Positions 16,933 to 25,314 of a DNA stretch of 64,000 nucleotides are shown here, piece after piece. A model generated the notes under the pieces. That model was not told the origin of the DNA. It searched no databases and worked only from the letters and a program-made list of their open reading frames with translations. Numbering within the stretch: the stretch's first letter is position 1; each line of letters begins with the position of its first letter. The stretch comes from Nocardia sp. BMG111209 (GTDB lineage: Bacteria > Actinomycetota > Actinomycetes > Mycobacteriales > Mycobacteriaceae): the NCBI RefSeq assembly GCF_000381925.1, contig NZ_KB907307.1:1054001-1118000 (forward strand). Reading direction: 5' to 3'. Both the position numbers and the translations under genes were made by a program.

Positions 16933-16974
16933 GGTATTTAAATACCACCATAGTGATTGCGGTATTCAAATACC
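16933..16974. promoter_or_regulatory. Twin palindromic operators between map and HTH gene
   Basis: GGTATTTAAATACC (16933-16946) is a perfect 14-bp palindrome; GGTATTCAAATACC (16961-16974) is the same with one base changed, 28 bp downstream. Both are AT-rich in a GC-rich genome, continue into a shared ACCAC, and cover the divergent map/HTH promoter region. They are very likely binding sites of the adjacent XRE-type regulator. Sequence is directly seen; the factor is inferred. Confidence 0.75.
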
Positions 16975-16980
16975 ACTCGT

Positions 16981-17256
16981 ATGCTGGCGGCCATGGTGCG
17001 AGTCCCGCTCACCCCCGCGCAGGTCGAGGCCGGTCGCCGGTTGGGTGCGCAGCTGCGCGCACTGCGCGCCGACCGTGACCTCGCGGCCGTCGCGACCGCC
17101 GCGGGCATCTCCCCGGAGACGCTGCGCAAGATCGAGACCGGCCGCCTGCCCAGTCCCGCCTTCGGTACCGTCGTCGGTTTGAGCCGGGCGCTGGGGGTGC
17201 CGTTACAGGACCTGGCCGACGTCTGGCAGGCGGGCACCCTCGCCGAATCCGCTTGA
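16981..17256 (+). CDS. Small XRE-type HTH transcriptional regulator
   Basis: 91 residues from ATG 16981 (87 if the ATG at 16993 is used). It is almost entirely an HTH domain: LTPAQVEAGRRLGAQLRALRADRDLAAVATAAGISPETLRKIETGRLPSPAFGTVVGLSRALGVPLQDLAD. There is no ligand domain. It is divergent from map, with a pair of 14-bp palindromes immediately upstream, so it probably autoregulates and controls map. A start at the frame opening (16957) is ruled out because it lies upstream of the second palindrome. Confidence 0.88.
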   Translation: MLAAMVRVPLTPAQVEAGRRLGAQLRALRADRDLAAVATAAGISPETLRKIETGRLPSPAFGTVVGLSRALGVPLQDLADVWQAGTLAESA

Positions 17257-17264
17257 GGCCGCGG

Positions 17265-18224
17265 TCAGTCCGCGCTCAGCTCGATCGGCACCGCGATCAC
17301 GTCGACCATCGCGCCGTTGCGCAGGACGGTCACCGGCAGCGGCCGGCCGATCGCGCCGGCGAACAGATGCCGCTGAATCCCTTGCGCGTCATGGATTTCC
17401 GAGCGATCCACGCTGAGTACCAGATCGCCGCGCCGTAATCCGGCCCGGTCGGCCGGGCCGCCCGCGACCACCTCCATCACGCGCAGCGCGGCCCGCTGCC
17501 CGGTGCGCTCGGCCACCGCGTCGGGCAGCGGCGCGGGCACGCCGACCAGCCCCAGATAGGCCCGCCGGACCCGTCCCTCGGACAGCAGGGTGCTGACGAT
17601 GCGGCGGGTGGTGGAGTTGATCGGAATGGCCAGGCCCAGGCCGATTCCCGCGACCGCGGTGTTCACGCCGACCACCCGGCCCGCCGAATCGGCCAGTGCG
17701 CCACCGGAATTGCCCGGATTCAGCGCCGCGTCCGTCTGGATCACATCCTCGATGACCCGCGCGGTCCGCCGGCTGCCGACCGGTACCGAGCGGCCCAGCG
17801 CGCTGACCACCCCGGCGGTGACCGACCCGGCCAGTCCGAGCGGGCTGCCGACCGCGACCACCAACTGTCCCACCACCAGCGCGTCGGCATCCCCGAGCGT
17901 CACCGCGGCCGGCGCGCCGCCCCGGGCCCGCAGCACCGCCAGATCCGACAACGGATCCGTGCCGATCGTGTCGAACGGCGATTCGGTGCCGTCGGCAAAC
18001 ACCGCCGTCCCGGTCCGTGCCGAGCCCACCACGTGCGCGTTGGTGAGCAGGAAGCCGTCGCCGGTGAAGACGACCGCCGACCCGCCGCCGCGGGAGGTCT
18101 GCACGCTCGCGACGTGGGGCGTGACGGCGCGCGCGACCGAGATCACGGTCCGCGAGTACGCGTCCAACGCCGTCTCGTCGCGCGAATCGGCCTGTCTGCC
18201 CGGGTATTCGATCCGCTCGGTCAC
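17265..18224 (-). CDS. HtrA/DegP-like serine protease with PDZ domain, no export signal
   Basis: 319 residues: an S1C trypsin-like domain with complete triad His64 (TNAHVV), Asp94 (SDLAVL) and Ser173 (NPGNSGG), then one PDZ domain from about residue 240 (VMEVVAGGPADRAGLRRGDLVLSVD). GTG start at 18224. Unlike most actinobacterial HtrA/PepD proteins, there is no N-terminal transmembrane segment or signal peptide: the N-terminus is hydrophilic (TERIEYPGRQADSRDE). It would therefore act in the cytosol or leave by an unusual route. Likely role is degradation of misfolded proteins. It converges on the HTH gene with a 8-bp gap. Confidence 0.9.
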   Translation of the reverse strand: MTERIEYPGRQADSRDETALDAYSRTVISVARAVTPHVASVQTSRGGGSAVVFTGDGFLLTNAHVVGSARTGTAVFADGTESPFDTIGTDPLSDLAVLRARGGAPAAVTLGDADALVVGQLVVAVGSPLGLAGSVTAGVVSALGRSVPVGSRRTARVIEDVIQTDAALNPGNSGGALADSAGRVVGVNTAVAGIGLGLAIPINSTTRRIVSTLLSEGRVRRAYLGLVGVPAPLPDAVAERTGQRAALRVMEVVAGGPADRAGLRRGDLVLSVDRSEIHDAQGIQRHLFAGAIGRPLPVTVLRNGAMVDVIAVPIELSAD

Positions 18225-18320
18225 CTGACCACCACCTGGATTACCTGATTACAGTGTTGCTCCCAGGATGCGCCCGGAACGCCGGTGCGGCAGTCTCGTT
18301 CGCCGACAGCGCAGCGGGCC

Positions 18321-18938
18321 TCACGGGAAGGCCGGTAACAGGGTCGCGGCGAGGACGGCGGGCGAGGGCAGGTCGGCCCGGGTGCTGGGCGGGCTGAGCT
18401 GACGTTGCAGCGCGCGCTGATGGGCGGCGCCGACCAGCAGCAGGGCGAAGGGGCGCAGGTCGGCGTCCGGCGGGGCGTGCCGGGACAGCCGCGCGATCAC
18501 CACCTCGATCGCGCGGTGCGGGCCGAGGTCCAGGTCCTGGCTGCGCTGCTGATAGATCGCGCGCAGGTCGGCGTCGGCCCCGATGGCGGCGATGACGGGC
18601 AGGGCGGCGTGGAAGAACTCCTCGAAGGCCTCGAGCAGGGTGCGCACATCCTCGCGCAGGTCGGGGTCGCCGGGCCGGTCGCTGTCGGCGACGATGTCCT
18701 TCAGCGGTTGCAGATGATGCCGGATCACCGCCTGCAGCAACCCCATTCGATCGCCGAAGTGGTAGAAGATGCTGGATTCGGCGACGCCCGCCCGCGCGGC
18801 GACCTCCTTCGTCGACAGCCGCGCGACCCCCGATCGGGTGAGCACCTCCTGCGCACCCGCGATGACCGCCTCGCGCACCCCCGTGCGCGGACGCCCGCGG
18901 GCGCGCTTGCCCGGATCCGCCGTCACCACACCTCCCAC
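18321..18938 (-). CDS. TetR-family transcriptional regulator
   Basis: Up to 205 residues (GTG 18938; a GTG at 18926 giving 201 is equally possible). Basic N-terminus RARGRPRTG, HTH VIAGAQEVLTRSGVARLSTKEVAARAGVAESSIFYHFGDRMGLLQAV, then a helical ligand domain. It is divergent from the Ddn-family reductase gene, with a CTGAGT-ATCA-ACTCAG palindrome in between, so it likely represses that gene and itself. Confidence 0.92.
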   Translation of the reverse strand: MGGVVTADPGKRARGRPRTGVREAVIAGAQEVLTRSGVARLSTKEVAARAGVAESSIFYHFGDRMGLLQAVIRHHLQPLKDIVADSDRPGDPDLREDVRTLLEAFEEFFHAALPVIAAIGADADLRAIYQQRSQDLDLGPHRAIEVVIARLSRHAPPDADLRPFALLLVGAAHQRALQRQLSPPSTRADLPSPAVLAATLLPAFP

Positions 18939-18998
18939 CTGCTCCGATATCCGTCGTGAACTCCGATTGTTGCACCGCGCCGGATCCCGACGTATTTT

Positions 18999-19014
18999 CT
19001 GAGTATCAACTCAG
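18999..19014. promoter_or_regulatory. TetR-type operator CTGAGT-N4-ACTCAG
   Basis: A perfect 6-4-6 inverted repeat with AT-rich flanks lies between the divergent TetR gene and the reductase gene, 28 bp before the reductase ATG. Position and shape fit an operator overlapping the reductase promoter. Confidence 0.65.
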
Positions 19015-19041
19015 TAATTCGGTGATCCGGAGGTGCTCGTC

Positions 19042-19515
19042 ATGTCCAGCCCCGCTCCCGCCCGCCCCGCGCGGGCATCCCGCACCCAGCGCACGGTCGA
19101 TACCGTGATGCGGGCCGTGCTGCGCTCGCCGCTGCACCGGCCGATCAGTGGAAAGTTGTTGGTGGTCACCGTGATCGGCCGCAAGACCGGCCGCCGGATC
19201 CCCGTCCCGGTGGCCTATGCCGAACACGACGGCGCGCTGCTCGTCGGCACCTCCGCCGCCTGGCGGCGCAACCTCCGGCCCGGCGCGCCGGTGGAGGTCA
19301 CGCTGCGCGGCCGTACCGTCGCGGCCGACTGGGACATCGTGTCCGAGGAGGAGCAGGCCGCCGACCTGTACAAGGTGATCCTCGTAAAGAACGCCACCCA
19401 CGGCCGCTTCGTCCAGATCGCCCTGGAACCGGACGGTGAGGTCAACCGGGCCGACCTCCGCCGCGCCCTCGACCGGGGTGTGGTGGTGCTGCGGCTGCGT
19501 CCTCGCGCGAACTGA
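19042..19515 (+). CDS. Ddn-family deazaflavin (F420)-dependent nitroreductase-like protein
   Basis: 157 residues. The core ISGKLLVVTVIGRKTGRRIPVPVAYAEHDGALLVGTSAAWRRNLRPGAPVEVTLRGRTV is the signature of the F420-dependent Ddn/DUF385 family (Pfam PF04075), split-barrel reductases related to mycobacterial Ddn. ATG 19042 is selected because CCGGAGG ends 8 bases upstream; in-frame GTG 19033 overlaps that Shine-Dalgarno. Controlled by the divergent TetR gene, consistent with an inducible detoxifying reductase. Natural substrate unknown. Confidence 0.88.
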   Translation: MSSPAPARPARASRTQRTVDTVMRAVLRSPLHRPISGKLLVVTVIGRKTGRRIPVPVAYAEHDGALLVGTSAAWRRNLRPGAPVEVTLRGRTVAADWDIVSEEEQAADLYKVILVKNATHGRFVQIALEPDGEVNRADLRRALDRGVVVLRLRPRAN

Positions 19516-19576
19516 TCGTCACGCTGGGCGGCGATCATCGCATCCAGCGCGTCGGCCCGGGTTACGTTGCGGGACA

Positions 19577-20053
19577 TCAGGTCTCGGCGTACGTCACCCG
19601 GACCGCGTTGTTCGTGACGATCAGGTCCCAGATGTCGTCCGGATCCTCGCCCTGGGCATGGATGGTGCCGTCGATGACGTGATCGAAGGTGAAGCGGCCG
19701 AATCCGTTCCGGCCCTGTGCGTGTGCGCCGGGGCGGAGGAAGTGGTCGATGAGGTACCGCATCCAGACGTCGGCGTCGTGGAACTTTTCGATGCCGTCCC
19801 ATGCGAGGGCGGATCCGTCCCGGGCCGGGATCCAGCCGCACCAGAGGCTGGGCTGGCCGGCGGGCGGGCGATCCTGGTCGAGGACATCGGAGTCGTCGCC
19901 GCGGCCGTGGATATTGCTGCCGCCGACGAAGTAGGGGCCTCTGGTGCGGTCGGTCCGCCGGGTACCGGCGAACTTTCGCAGGTATGTGCGTTCGTGCCGG
20001 TTGAGGGGCGGCGTGACGGACACCGAGCCCTCGAACCGGGTCGAGTAGCCCAT
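19577..20053 (-). CDS. Conserved hypothetical protein
   Basis: 158 soluble residues, function unknown. MGYSTRFEGSVSVTPPLNRHERTYLRKFAGTRR opens it, followed by GGSNIHGRGDDSDVLDQDRPP, PSLWCGWIPARDGSALAWDGIEKFHDADVWMRYLIDHFL and a C-terminal FDHVIDGTIHAQGEDPDDIWDLIVTNNAVRV. Trp- and Asp-rich, with no signal or TM segment. It lies 14 bp downstream of tldE on the same strand, so it is likely the third gene of the tldD-tldE unit. Confidence 0.7.
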   Translation of the reverse strand: MGYSTRFEGSVSVTPPLNRHERTYLRKFAGTRRTDRTRGPYFVGGSNIHGRGDDSDVLDQDRPPAGQPSLWCGWIPARDGSALAWDGIEKFHDADVWMRYLIDHFLRPGAHAQGRNGFGRFTFDHVIDGTIHAQGEDPDDIWDLIVTNNAVRVTYAET

Positions 20054-20067
20054 GGTTCTCCCGCGGG

Positions 20068-21459
20068 TCAGGTGGCCTGGCTGACCGAGGACATGTGGAA
20101 GTCGGGGATGCGCAGTGCGGGCATGGCGGTGCGGGTGAACCAGTCCTTCCATTCGCGGGGGAGGGTGGTTTCGGTGGCGCCGGCCTCGGTGACCCGGCGC
20201 AGCAGGTCCAGCGGGCTGTCGTTGAAGCGGAAGTTGTTGACCGCGGCCGTGACCTCGCCGTCCTCGACCAGGTAGACACCGTCGCGGGTGAGGCCGGTCA
20301 GCAGCAGGGTGGCGGGGTCGACCTCGCGGATGTACCAGAGGCAGGTGAGCAGCAGGCCGCGTTCGGTGCGCGCGATCATCTCCGCCAGGCCGGTGTCGGC
20401 GCCGCCGGTGAGCAGCAGGTTCGGGACGGGAACCGTGACGGGCGCGTCGAATTCGGCGGCGATGGCGCGCGGATAGACGAGATTCTCCACGCTGCCGTCG
20501 CGGATCCAGTCCACCCGGCGGGCGGGCAGGCCGTTGTCGAAGACGGACAGGGCCTCCGAGGAGGACGAGGTGGCCACGAACGGCTGGTATTCCAGGCCCA
20601 GTGCCCGGGGATCGGAGTACAGGGTGAGCGGGAGGTCGGTGAGGCGTTCGCCGATGCGGGTGCCCCCGGCGCGGGAGAAGGCGGTGTGGCCCTCGTGGGC
20701 GCCGCGACCCTCCATGGTCCAGTACAGGTAGATCATGAGGTCGGCGACCGCCGACGGGGGCAGCAGGGTTTCGTAGCGGCCGGCGGGCAGTTCGACGCGG
20801 CGGCCGAACCAGTCGAGGCGGCGGCCCAGATCGCTGAGCAGGTCGGCCACGTCGACATCGGTGAAGTCGGTGGTGCTCACCCCGGTCCACGCGCTGGCCG
20901 GATCCCGGTCGCCGCGCTTGCCGTTGATCTCGATCGAGCCGGTGGGCTGGGTCCAGCGGCGCCGGATGCCGGTGGAGGTGCCCAGCCACACGGTGTGCAA
21001 CTGGTGGTGGGCGAAGCCGTACAGGCGGTCGGCGCGGTCGAAGCCGGCGGCGAGATCGCCGGTGATACCGGCGAACACCCCGACATCGGTGACCGGGACG
21101 GCGGCGGCCCAGTCCGGATCACCGTGGGCGGCGGCGTCTTCGCCGTCGATCAGGGGCATCGCGTCGCGGGCCGGGGCGGCGGTGCGCGCCGCCTCCTCGG
21201 CGGCCCGGACCACCGGCGCGATATCGGCCTCGTCGACACTGGTGGAGGTGACGCTGCCGACGCGCGCGGTGCCGTCGCCCTCGCGCACGATGGACACCAC
21301 CGCCCAGCTGCGCGACACCGAGGAGCCGTTGGTGGTCATCGAATTGCCGGCCCAGCGCAGCGACGCCTCCGCGGCGTCGGTGACGATCACGATGGTCTCG
21401 TCGGCCCCCGCGGCCGCCAGGGCCCGCTCGACGACCTCGCCGCCGTGTACCACGCTCAC
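20068..21459 (-). CDS. tldE: TldE/PmbA-family subunit of TldD/TldE protease
   Basis: 463 residues. TldE is the non-catalytic partner of the TldD metalloprotease; the heterodimer degrades unfolded peptides and in some bacteria matures peptide antibiotics. It lacks the HExxxH motif. Recognisable parts include IVIVTDAAEASLRWAGNSMTTNG, GRYETLLPPSAVADLMIYLYW, NLLLTGGADTGLAEMIARTERGLLLTCLWYIREVDP and LTRDGVYLVEDGEVTAAVNNFRFNDSPLDLL. GTG 21459 overlaps the tldD stop as GTGA, so synthesis of the two subunits is coupled. Confidence 0.9.
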   Translation of the reverse strand: MSVVHGGEVVERALAAAGADETIVIVTDAAEASLRWAGNSMTTNGSSVSRSWAVVSIVREGDGTARVGSVTSTSVDEADIAPVVRAAEEAARTAAPARDAMPLIDGEDAAAHGDPDWAAAVPVTDVGVFAGITGDLAAGFDRADRLYGFAHHQLHTVWLGTSTGIRRRWTQPTGSIEINGKRGDRDPASAWTGVSTTDFTDVDVADLLSDLGRRLDWFGRRVELPAGRYETLLPPSAVADLMIYLYWTMEGRGAHEGHTAFSRAGGTRIGERLTDLPLTLYSDPRALGLEYQPFVATSSSSEALSVFDNGLPARRVDWIRDGSVENLVYPRAIAAEFDAPVTVPVPNLLLTGGADTGLAEMIARTERGLLLTCLWYIREVDPATLLLTGLTRDGVYLVEDGEVTAAVNNFRFNDSPLDLLRRVTEAGATETTLPREWKDWFTRTAMPALRIPDFHMSSVSQAT

Positions 21460-22982
21460 TGCGCCGCCTCCGACTTCGTGTTGAGGATGTTGACCCCGCG
21501 CACCAGCACCGACGGACAGCCGTGACTGACCGCCGCGACCTGCCCGGGCTGGGCCTTACCGCAGTTGAACGCGCCGCCGAGCACCCAGGTGGACGGGCCG
21601 CCGACGGCTTCCATCGCACCCCAGAAATCGGTGGTGGTGGCCTGGTAGGCGACGTCGCGGAGCTGACCGGCCAACTGCCCGTTGCGGATCCGGAAGAACC
21701 GCTGCCCGGTGAACTGGAAGTTGTACCGCTGCATATCGATCGACCAGGACTTGTCGCCGACGATGTAGATGCCGTCCTCGACCCGTGAGATGAGATCCGC
21801 GGTGCTGGTGTCGCGTTCGGGATCGGCCTGCAGCGATACGTTGGCCATGCGCTGGATGGGTACGTGGTGGGCCGAATCGGCGTAGGAGCAGCCGTTGGAG
21901 CGCTCCAGGCCCAGCCGCGGCGCGAAGACCCGGTCCAGCTGGTAGCCGACCAGGACGCCGTCGCGCACCAGATCCCAGCGCTGCCCGGCCACGCCCTCGT
22001 CGTCGTAACCGACCGTCGCCAGGCCGTATTCCTGGGTGCGGTCGCCGGTGACGTGCATGACGGGCGTGCCGTAGCGGAGGGTGCCGAGCTGGTCGGGGGT
22101 GGCGAAGGAGGTACCGGCGTAGGCGGCCTCGTAGCCGATGGCGCGGTCGTATTCGGTGGCGTGGCCGACGGATTCGTGGATGGTGAGCCAGAGGTTGGTC
22201 GGGTCGATCACCAGATCGGCAGGACCGGCGGTGACCGTGGGGGCCTTCACCTTCTCGGCCAGCCACTCCGGGATGCGGGCCAGTTCGGTGTTCCAGTCCC
22301 ACACCCCGTCGGCGCCGGTGACGTACTCCCAGCCGCGGCCCGCCGGCGCGGCCAGCGTGCGCATCGTCTCGAACGCACCCGCGGACGGGTCGACGGTGAT
22401 CGCCTCGAGCACCGGATGCAGCCGGACGCGCTGCTGGGTGATGCGCGAGCCCGCGGTGTCGGCGTAGAAGGTCTGCTCCTTGACCTGCAGCACCGAGGCG
22501 GTGACGTGGTCGACCCCGTCGGCGGCGGTGAGGCGCTCCGAATAGTCCTGCAGCAGCGCGACCTTCTCCGGGGTGGGCACGTCGAAGGGGTCGACCAGAT
22601 ACGGCGACACCCATTCGGCGCCCGCGTAGACCGGCTCCGGCGCCAGCGCGACCTGTTCGCGATTGAGCGCGCGCAGGGTGGTGGCGACGGTGACCGCGGT
22701 GCGGGCGACCTCGGCGGCGGTGGCCGGGTTCAGGTCGGCGTGGGAGGCGAAACCCCACGTGCCGTCGACGATGACGCGGACGGCGAAACCGACGTCGGTG
22801 GAATTGTCGACGGCCTCGACCCGGCCGTCGCGCAGCCGGATGGACTGACTCACCAGCCGATGCACGCGCAGATCGGCATGCTGGGCGCCGGCGGCGCGTG
22901 CGGCGCTGAGCGCGGCGTCGGCACAGGCGGCCAGCGGCAGCGCGCGGAACTGCTCGTCCACGACCCTGGATGCGTTGCTCAC
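21456..22982 (-). CDS. tldD: TldD-family zinc metalloprotease
   Basis: 508 residues. The zinc motif is HESVGH at residues 269-274 within TIHESVGHATEYDRAIGYEAAYAG, with ANVSLQADPE, DGIYIVGDKSWSIDMQRYNFQFTGQ and a C-terminal third ligand region (GGAFNCGKAQPGQ) as in TldD. It acts with TldE (next gene) as a narrow-channel protease in the cytosol. The GTG at 22982 starts VSNASRVVDEQFR; the frame is open for another 50 codons upstream but that part is Arg/Cys-rich and not family-like. A role in NRPS biology is not implied, since the cluster is 6 kb away. Confidence 0.92.
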   Translation of the reverse strand: MSNASRVVDEQFRALPLAACADAALSAARAAGAQHADLRVHRLVSQSIRLRDGRVEAVDNSTDVGFAVRVIVDGTWGFASHADLNPATAAEVARTAVTVATTLRALNREQVALAPEPVYAGAEWVSPYLVDPFDVPTPEKVALLQDYSERLTAADGVDHVTASVLQVKEQTFYADTAGSRITQQRVRLHPVLEAITVDPSAGAFETMRTLAAPAGRGWEYVTGADGVWDWNTELARIPEWLAEKVKAPTVTAGPADLVIDPTNLWLTIHESVGHATEYDRAIGYEAAYAGTSFATPDQLGTLRYGTPVMHVTGDRTQEYGLATVGYDDEGVAGQRWDLVRDGVLVGYQLDRVFAPRLGLERSNGCSYADSAHHVPIQRMANVSLQADPERDTSTADLISRVEDGIYIVGDKSWSIDMQRYNFQFTGQRFFRIRNGQLAGQLRDVAYQATTTDFWGAMEAVGGPSTWVLGGAFNCGKAQPGQVAAVSHGCPSVLVRGVNILNTKSEAAQ

Positions 22983-23178
22983 GGCGACTACGCTAATTGC
23001 TCGCCGGCTGCCACGACAACACCGCGGTGGTTCCCGCACCCGGTTCATCCGCGACACGCCGTGCGACTCTGCATCGACTGCAAAGACGCACGAAATGCGC
23101 TGTGGCACCGCCGGAAATACGCGCGACGACACGCTGCCTACCGCGTGGTTCGAGGTGAATGCCGTACTGTGTCGCCGC

Positions 23179-23841
23179 GTGCCGCCATCCGCTCTCCGAG
23201 ACCGTAAGCGGGAACGTACCCGCCGCTCCCTCCTCGAGGCCGCCGTCGAGCTGTTCGAGACTCGCGGCTACGAGGCCACGACCGTCGCCGACATCGCCGC
23301 GGCCGCCGAGGTGGGAACCCGCACCTTCTTCAACTACTTCGAGAGCAAAGAGGAACTACTCTTCCCCGAGCCGGACGAACGGGTCGAATCCGCGGTGCGC
23401 GCCATCGCCACCCGCCGGCCCGAGGAGCGTCCGGTGGAGGTGCTGCTGCGCGCGCTGCGGGCGGCCGGCGACAATCCGGGCGAACATCTCGGCGACGATC
23501 TGGCCGCCCGGATCGCGGTGTTGCGCGCACAGGTGTCGCGCACGGTGCCCGCGGTCAGCGGCCGCGCCGCGCACGCGCAGCTGGCCGCGCAGCAGGAGAT
23601 CGCCCGGCAACTGCGCGCGGCGTTCCCCGACGAACTCGACGAGGTCAGTGCCGCGGCCCTGGTCGGCGCGGTCGTCGGGGCCGTATCCGGCGCGCTGACC
23701 GTGCTGTTCGCCGGTCGGCAGGGCATCGACGACGGTGAGCGCCTGCACCTGAGGATCCGCGAGACCACCTCGCGGGTGCTGGCGCCCTGGCTGTCCGCGC
23801 ACGGCCGGCCGCAGCTGCTGATGGCCGAAGCGGCCTGCTGA
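23179..23841 (+). CDS. TetR-family transcriptional regulator
   Basis: 220 residues from GTG 23179. HTH RTRRSLLEAAVELFETRGYEATTVADIAAAAEVGTRTFFNYFESKEELLF (about residues 12-62) is textbook TetR of the MSMEG/acyl-CoA-sensing type with FFNYF. An in-frame GTG at 23155 would add MNAVLCRR and is less likely. It is divergent from tldD with a ~196-bp gap and convergent with the TauE gene (stop codons 11 bp apart). Target unknown. Confidence 0.88.
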   Translation: MPPSALRDRKRERTRRSLLEAAVELFETRGYEATTVADIAAAAEVGTRTFFNYFESKEELLFPEPDERVESAVRAIATRRPEERPVEVLLRALRAAGDNPGEHLGDDLAARIAVLRAQVSRTVPAVSGRAAHAQLAAQQEIARQLRAAFPDELDEVSAAALVGAVVGAVSGALTVLFAGRQGIDDGERLHLRIRETTSRVLAPWLSAHGRPQLLMAEAAC

Positions 23842-23851
23842 CGCACGGATT

Positions 23852-24619
23852 TCAGAGGAACTGCTGCCAGCCCAGCCGCAGCACCATGCCGGTCACCACG
23901 ACCAGCAGCACCACCCGCACGAATTCGGCGCCGCGCGCCAGCGCCATCCGGGAGCCGACCACCGCCCCGGCGATGTTGGCCACCCCCATGGCCAGGCCGA
24001 GACCCCACAGCACGTGGCCGGTCGCGGCCAGGTACAGCAGCGCACCGAGGTTGGATCCGCAGTTGATCACCTTCGCCATCGCCGCGGCCCGCACGAACTC
24101 CGTGCCCAGCAGCGTGGCGAACGTGATGATGAGGAAGGTGCCGGTTCCCGGGCCGAGCAGCCCGTCGTAACAGCCGATGAGCCCGGCGGCCAGGCCGACG
24201 ACCAGGATCACCCGGCGTCGCGTCGGCGGCTCACCGTCGGCGACGCGGCCGATCGACGGCCGCGCGGTGACGAAGATCGCGACCGCGATCAGCACCGCCA
24301 TCACGATCGGGATGAAGTAGCGCCGGTCGATCAGGCCGACCGCCGCCGAACCGAGCGCCGCGGCCACCGCGGCCAGCACCGCCGCCGGGATCAGCAGCGG
24401 CAGCCGCAGCGGGACTCGGCGGGCGAAGGTGAGGGTCGCGGCGGTGGTGCCGGACAGCGCCGCGACCTTGTTCGTCCCCAACGCGGTCTGCGGTGCGAGG
24501 CTCGGCGCGACCAGCAGCAGCGTCGGCAGGATGATCAGCCCGCCCCCGCCGACCACCGCGTCGACCCAGCCCGCGGCGGCGGCCGCCGCCAGCAGCGCGG
24601 CCCAGTCTGCGACACTCAC
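23852..24619 (-). CDS. TauE/SafE-family sulfite/organosulfonate exporter-like permease
   Basis: 255 residues, about eight TM helices, in two inverted-repeat halves with the family's Gly-rich openings (GWVDAVVGGGGLIILPTLLLV near the N-terminus; GLIGCYDGLLGPGTGTFLI in the second half) and conserved LGTNKVAAL and FVRAAAMAKVINCGSNLGALLYL. It probably exports small sulfur-containing or organic anions; the substrate cannot be told. GTG 24619 is chosen because the first TM begins six residues later. Confidence 0.9.
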   Translation of the reverse strand: MSVADWAALLAAAAAAGWVDAVVGGGGLIILPTLLLVAPSLAPQTALGTNKVAALSGTTAATLTFARRVPLRLPLLIPAAVLAAVAAALGSAAVGLIDRRYFIPIVMAVLIAVAIFVTARPSIGRVADGEPPTRRRVILVVGLAAGLIGCYDGLLGPGTGTFLIITFATLLGTEFVRAAAMAKVINCGSNLGALLYLAATGHVLWGLGLAMGVANIAGAVVGSRMALARGAEFVRVVLLVVVTGMVLRLGWQQFL

Positions 24620-24781
24620 CGAGCGAGACAACCAGACATGGGATGACTCGGGCAAATCGGCCGCCGACCGGGTGATCGAGGACACTCGTCCCGATCCGGC
24701 GGATTCCGGCGCGAATCCGGATCCCGGGAGAAAAACGGGCCGCTCGCGCGTTGAACGGAGTGGATCGTCGAAAGGATCGTC

Positions 24782-25264
24782 ATGCCCGCCGTGTTGTTCG
24801 CCCTCTACCTGGTCGCGGAGATCGCCGCGCTCGTCGTCGTCGGCCACTTTCTCGGTGTGGTCCCGACCATTCTGTTGCTGATCGCCGGGTCCGCGCTCGG
24901 CATGATCCTGGTCCGGTCGCAGGGCCGCCGGGTCCTGGACGGATTCCGCCGGGCCCGCCGCGGGGAGATCACGCCCGGCACCGCCGTCGCCGACGGCGCG
25001 CTGATGGCGCTCGGCGCGGTGCTGATGTTCGTGCCCGGCCTGCTCACCTCGGTGGCCGGACTGTTGCTGCTGCTCCCGACCCGGGTGCTGTTCCGGCCGC
25101 TGGTCTCGGCCTTCGCGACTCGCCGCATCGACCGGCTGGTGATGACCACCGGCTACCGCGGCACCGTGGTCGAGCCGAGCGGTGAGGTCGTCGACGGCGT
25201 GGTCGTGCGGGAGTACTACGACGACGGCCAGGGCGGCGCGCGCCCCATGCTCGGCGACCACTGA
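24782..25264 (+). CDS. fxsA: FxsA-family membrane protein
   Basis: 160 residues with N-terminal VLFALYLVAEIAALVVVGHFLGVVPTILLLIAGSALGMILVRSQG (two TM helices joined by the typical GxxxTI turn), an RRARRGEITPGTAVADGALMALGAVLMFVPGLLTSVAGLLLLLP middle and a cytosolic tail DGVVVREYYDD. FxsA family (in E. coli it alleviates phage F exclusion); its cellular role in actinobacteria is unclear. An AAAGGA Shine-Dalgarno precedes ATG 24782. An fxsA gene lies near ppm1/lnt in mycobacteria too. Confidence 0.92.
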   Translation: MPAVLFALYLVAEIAALVVVGHFLGVVPTILLLIAGSALGMILVRSQGRRVLDGFRRARRGEITPGTAVADGALMALGAVLMFVPGLLTSVAGLLLLLPTRVLFRPLVSAFATRRIDRLVMTTGYRGTVVEPSGEVVDGVVVREYYDDGQGGARPMLGDH

Positions 25265-25314
25265 CTCGAGGTCCCCGGCGGCCGGGCCGGGCCGGTGGGG
25301 CAGGATGGACGTCC

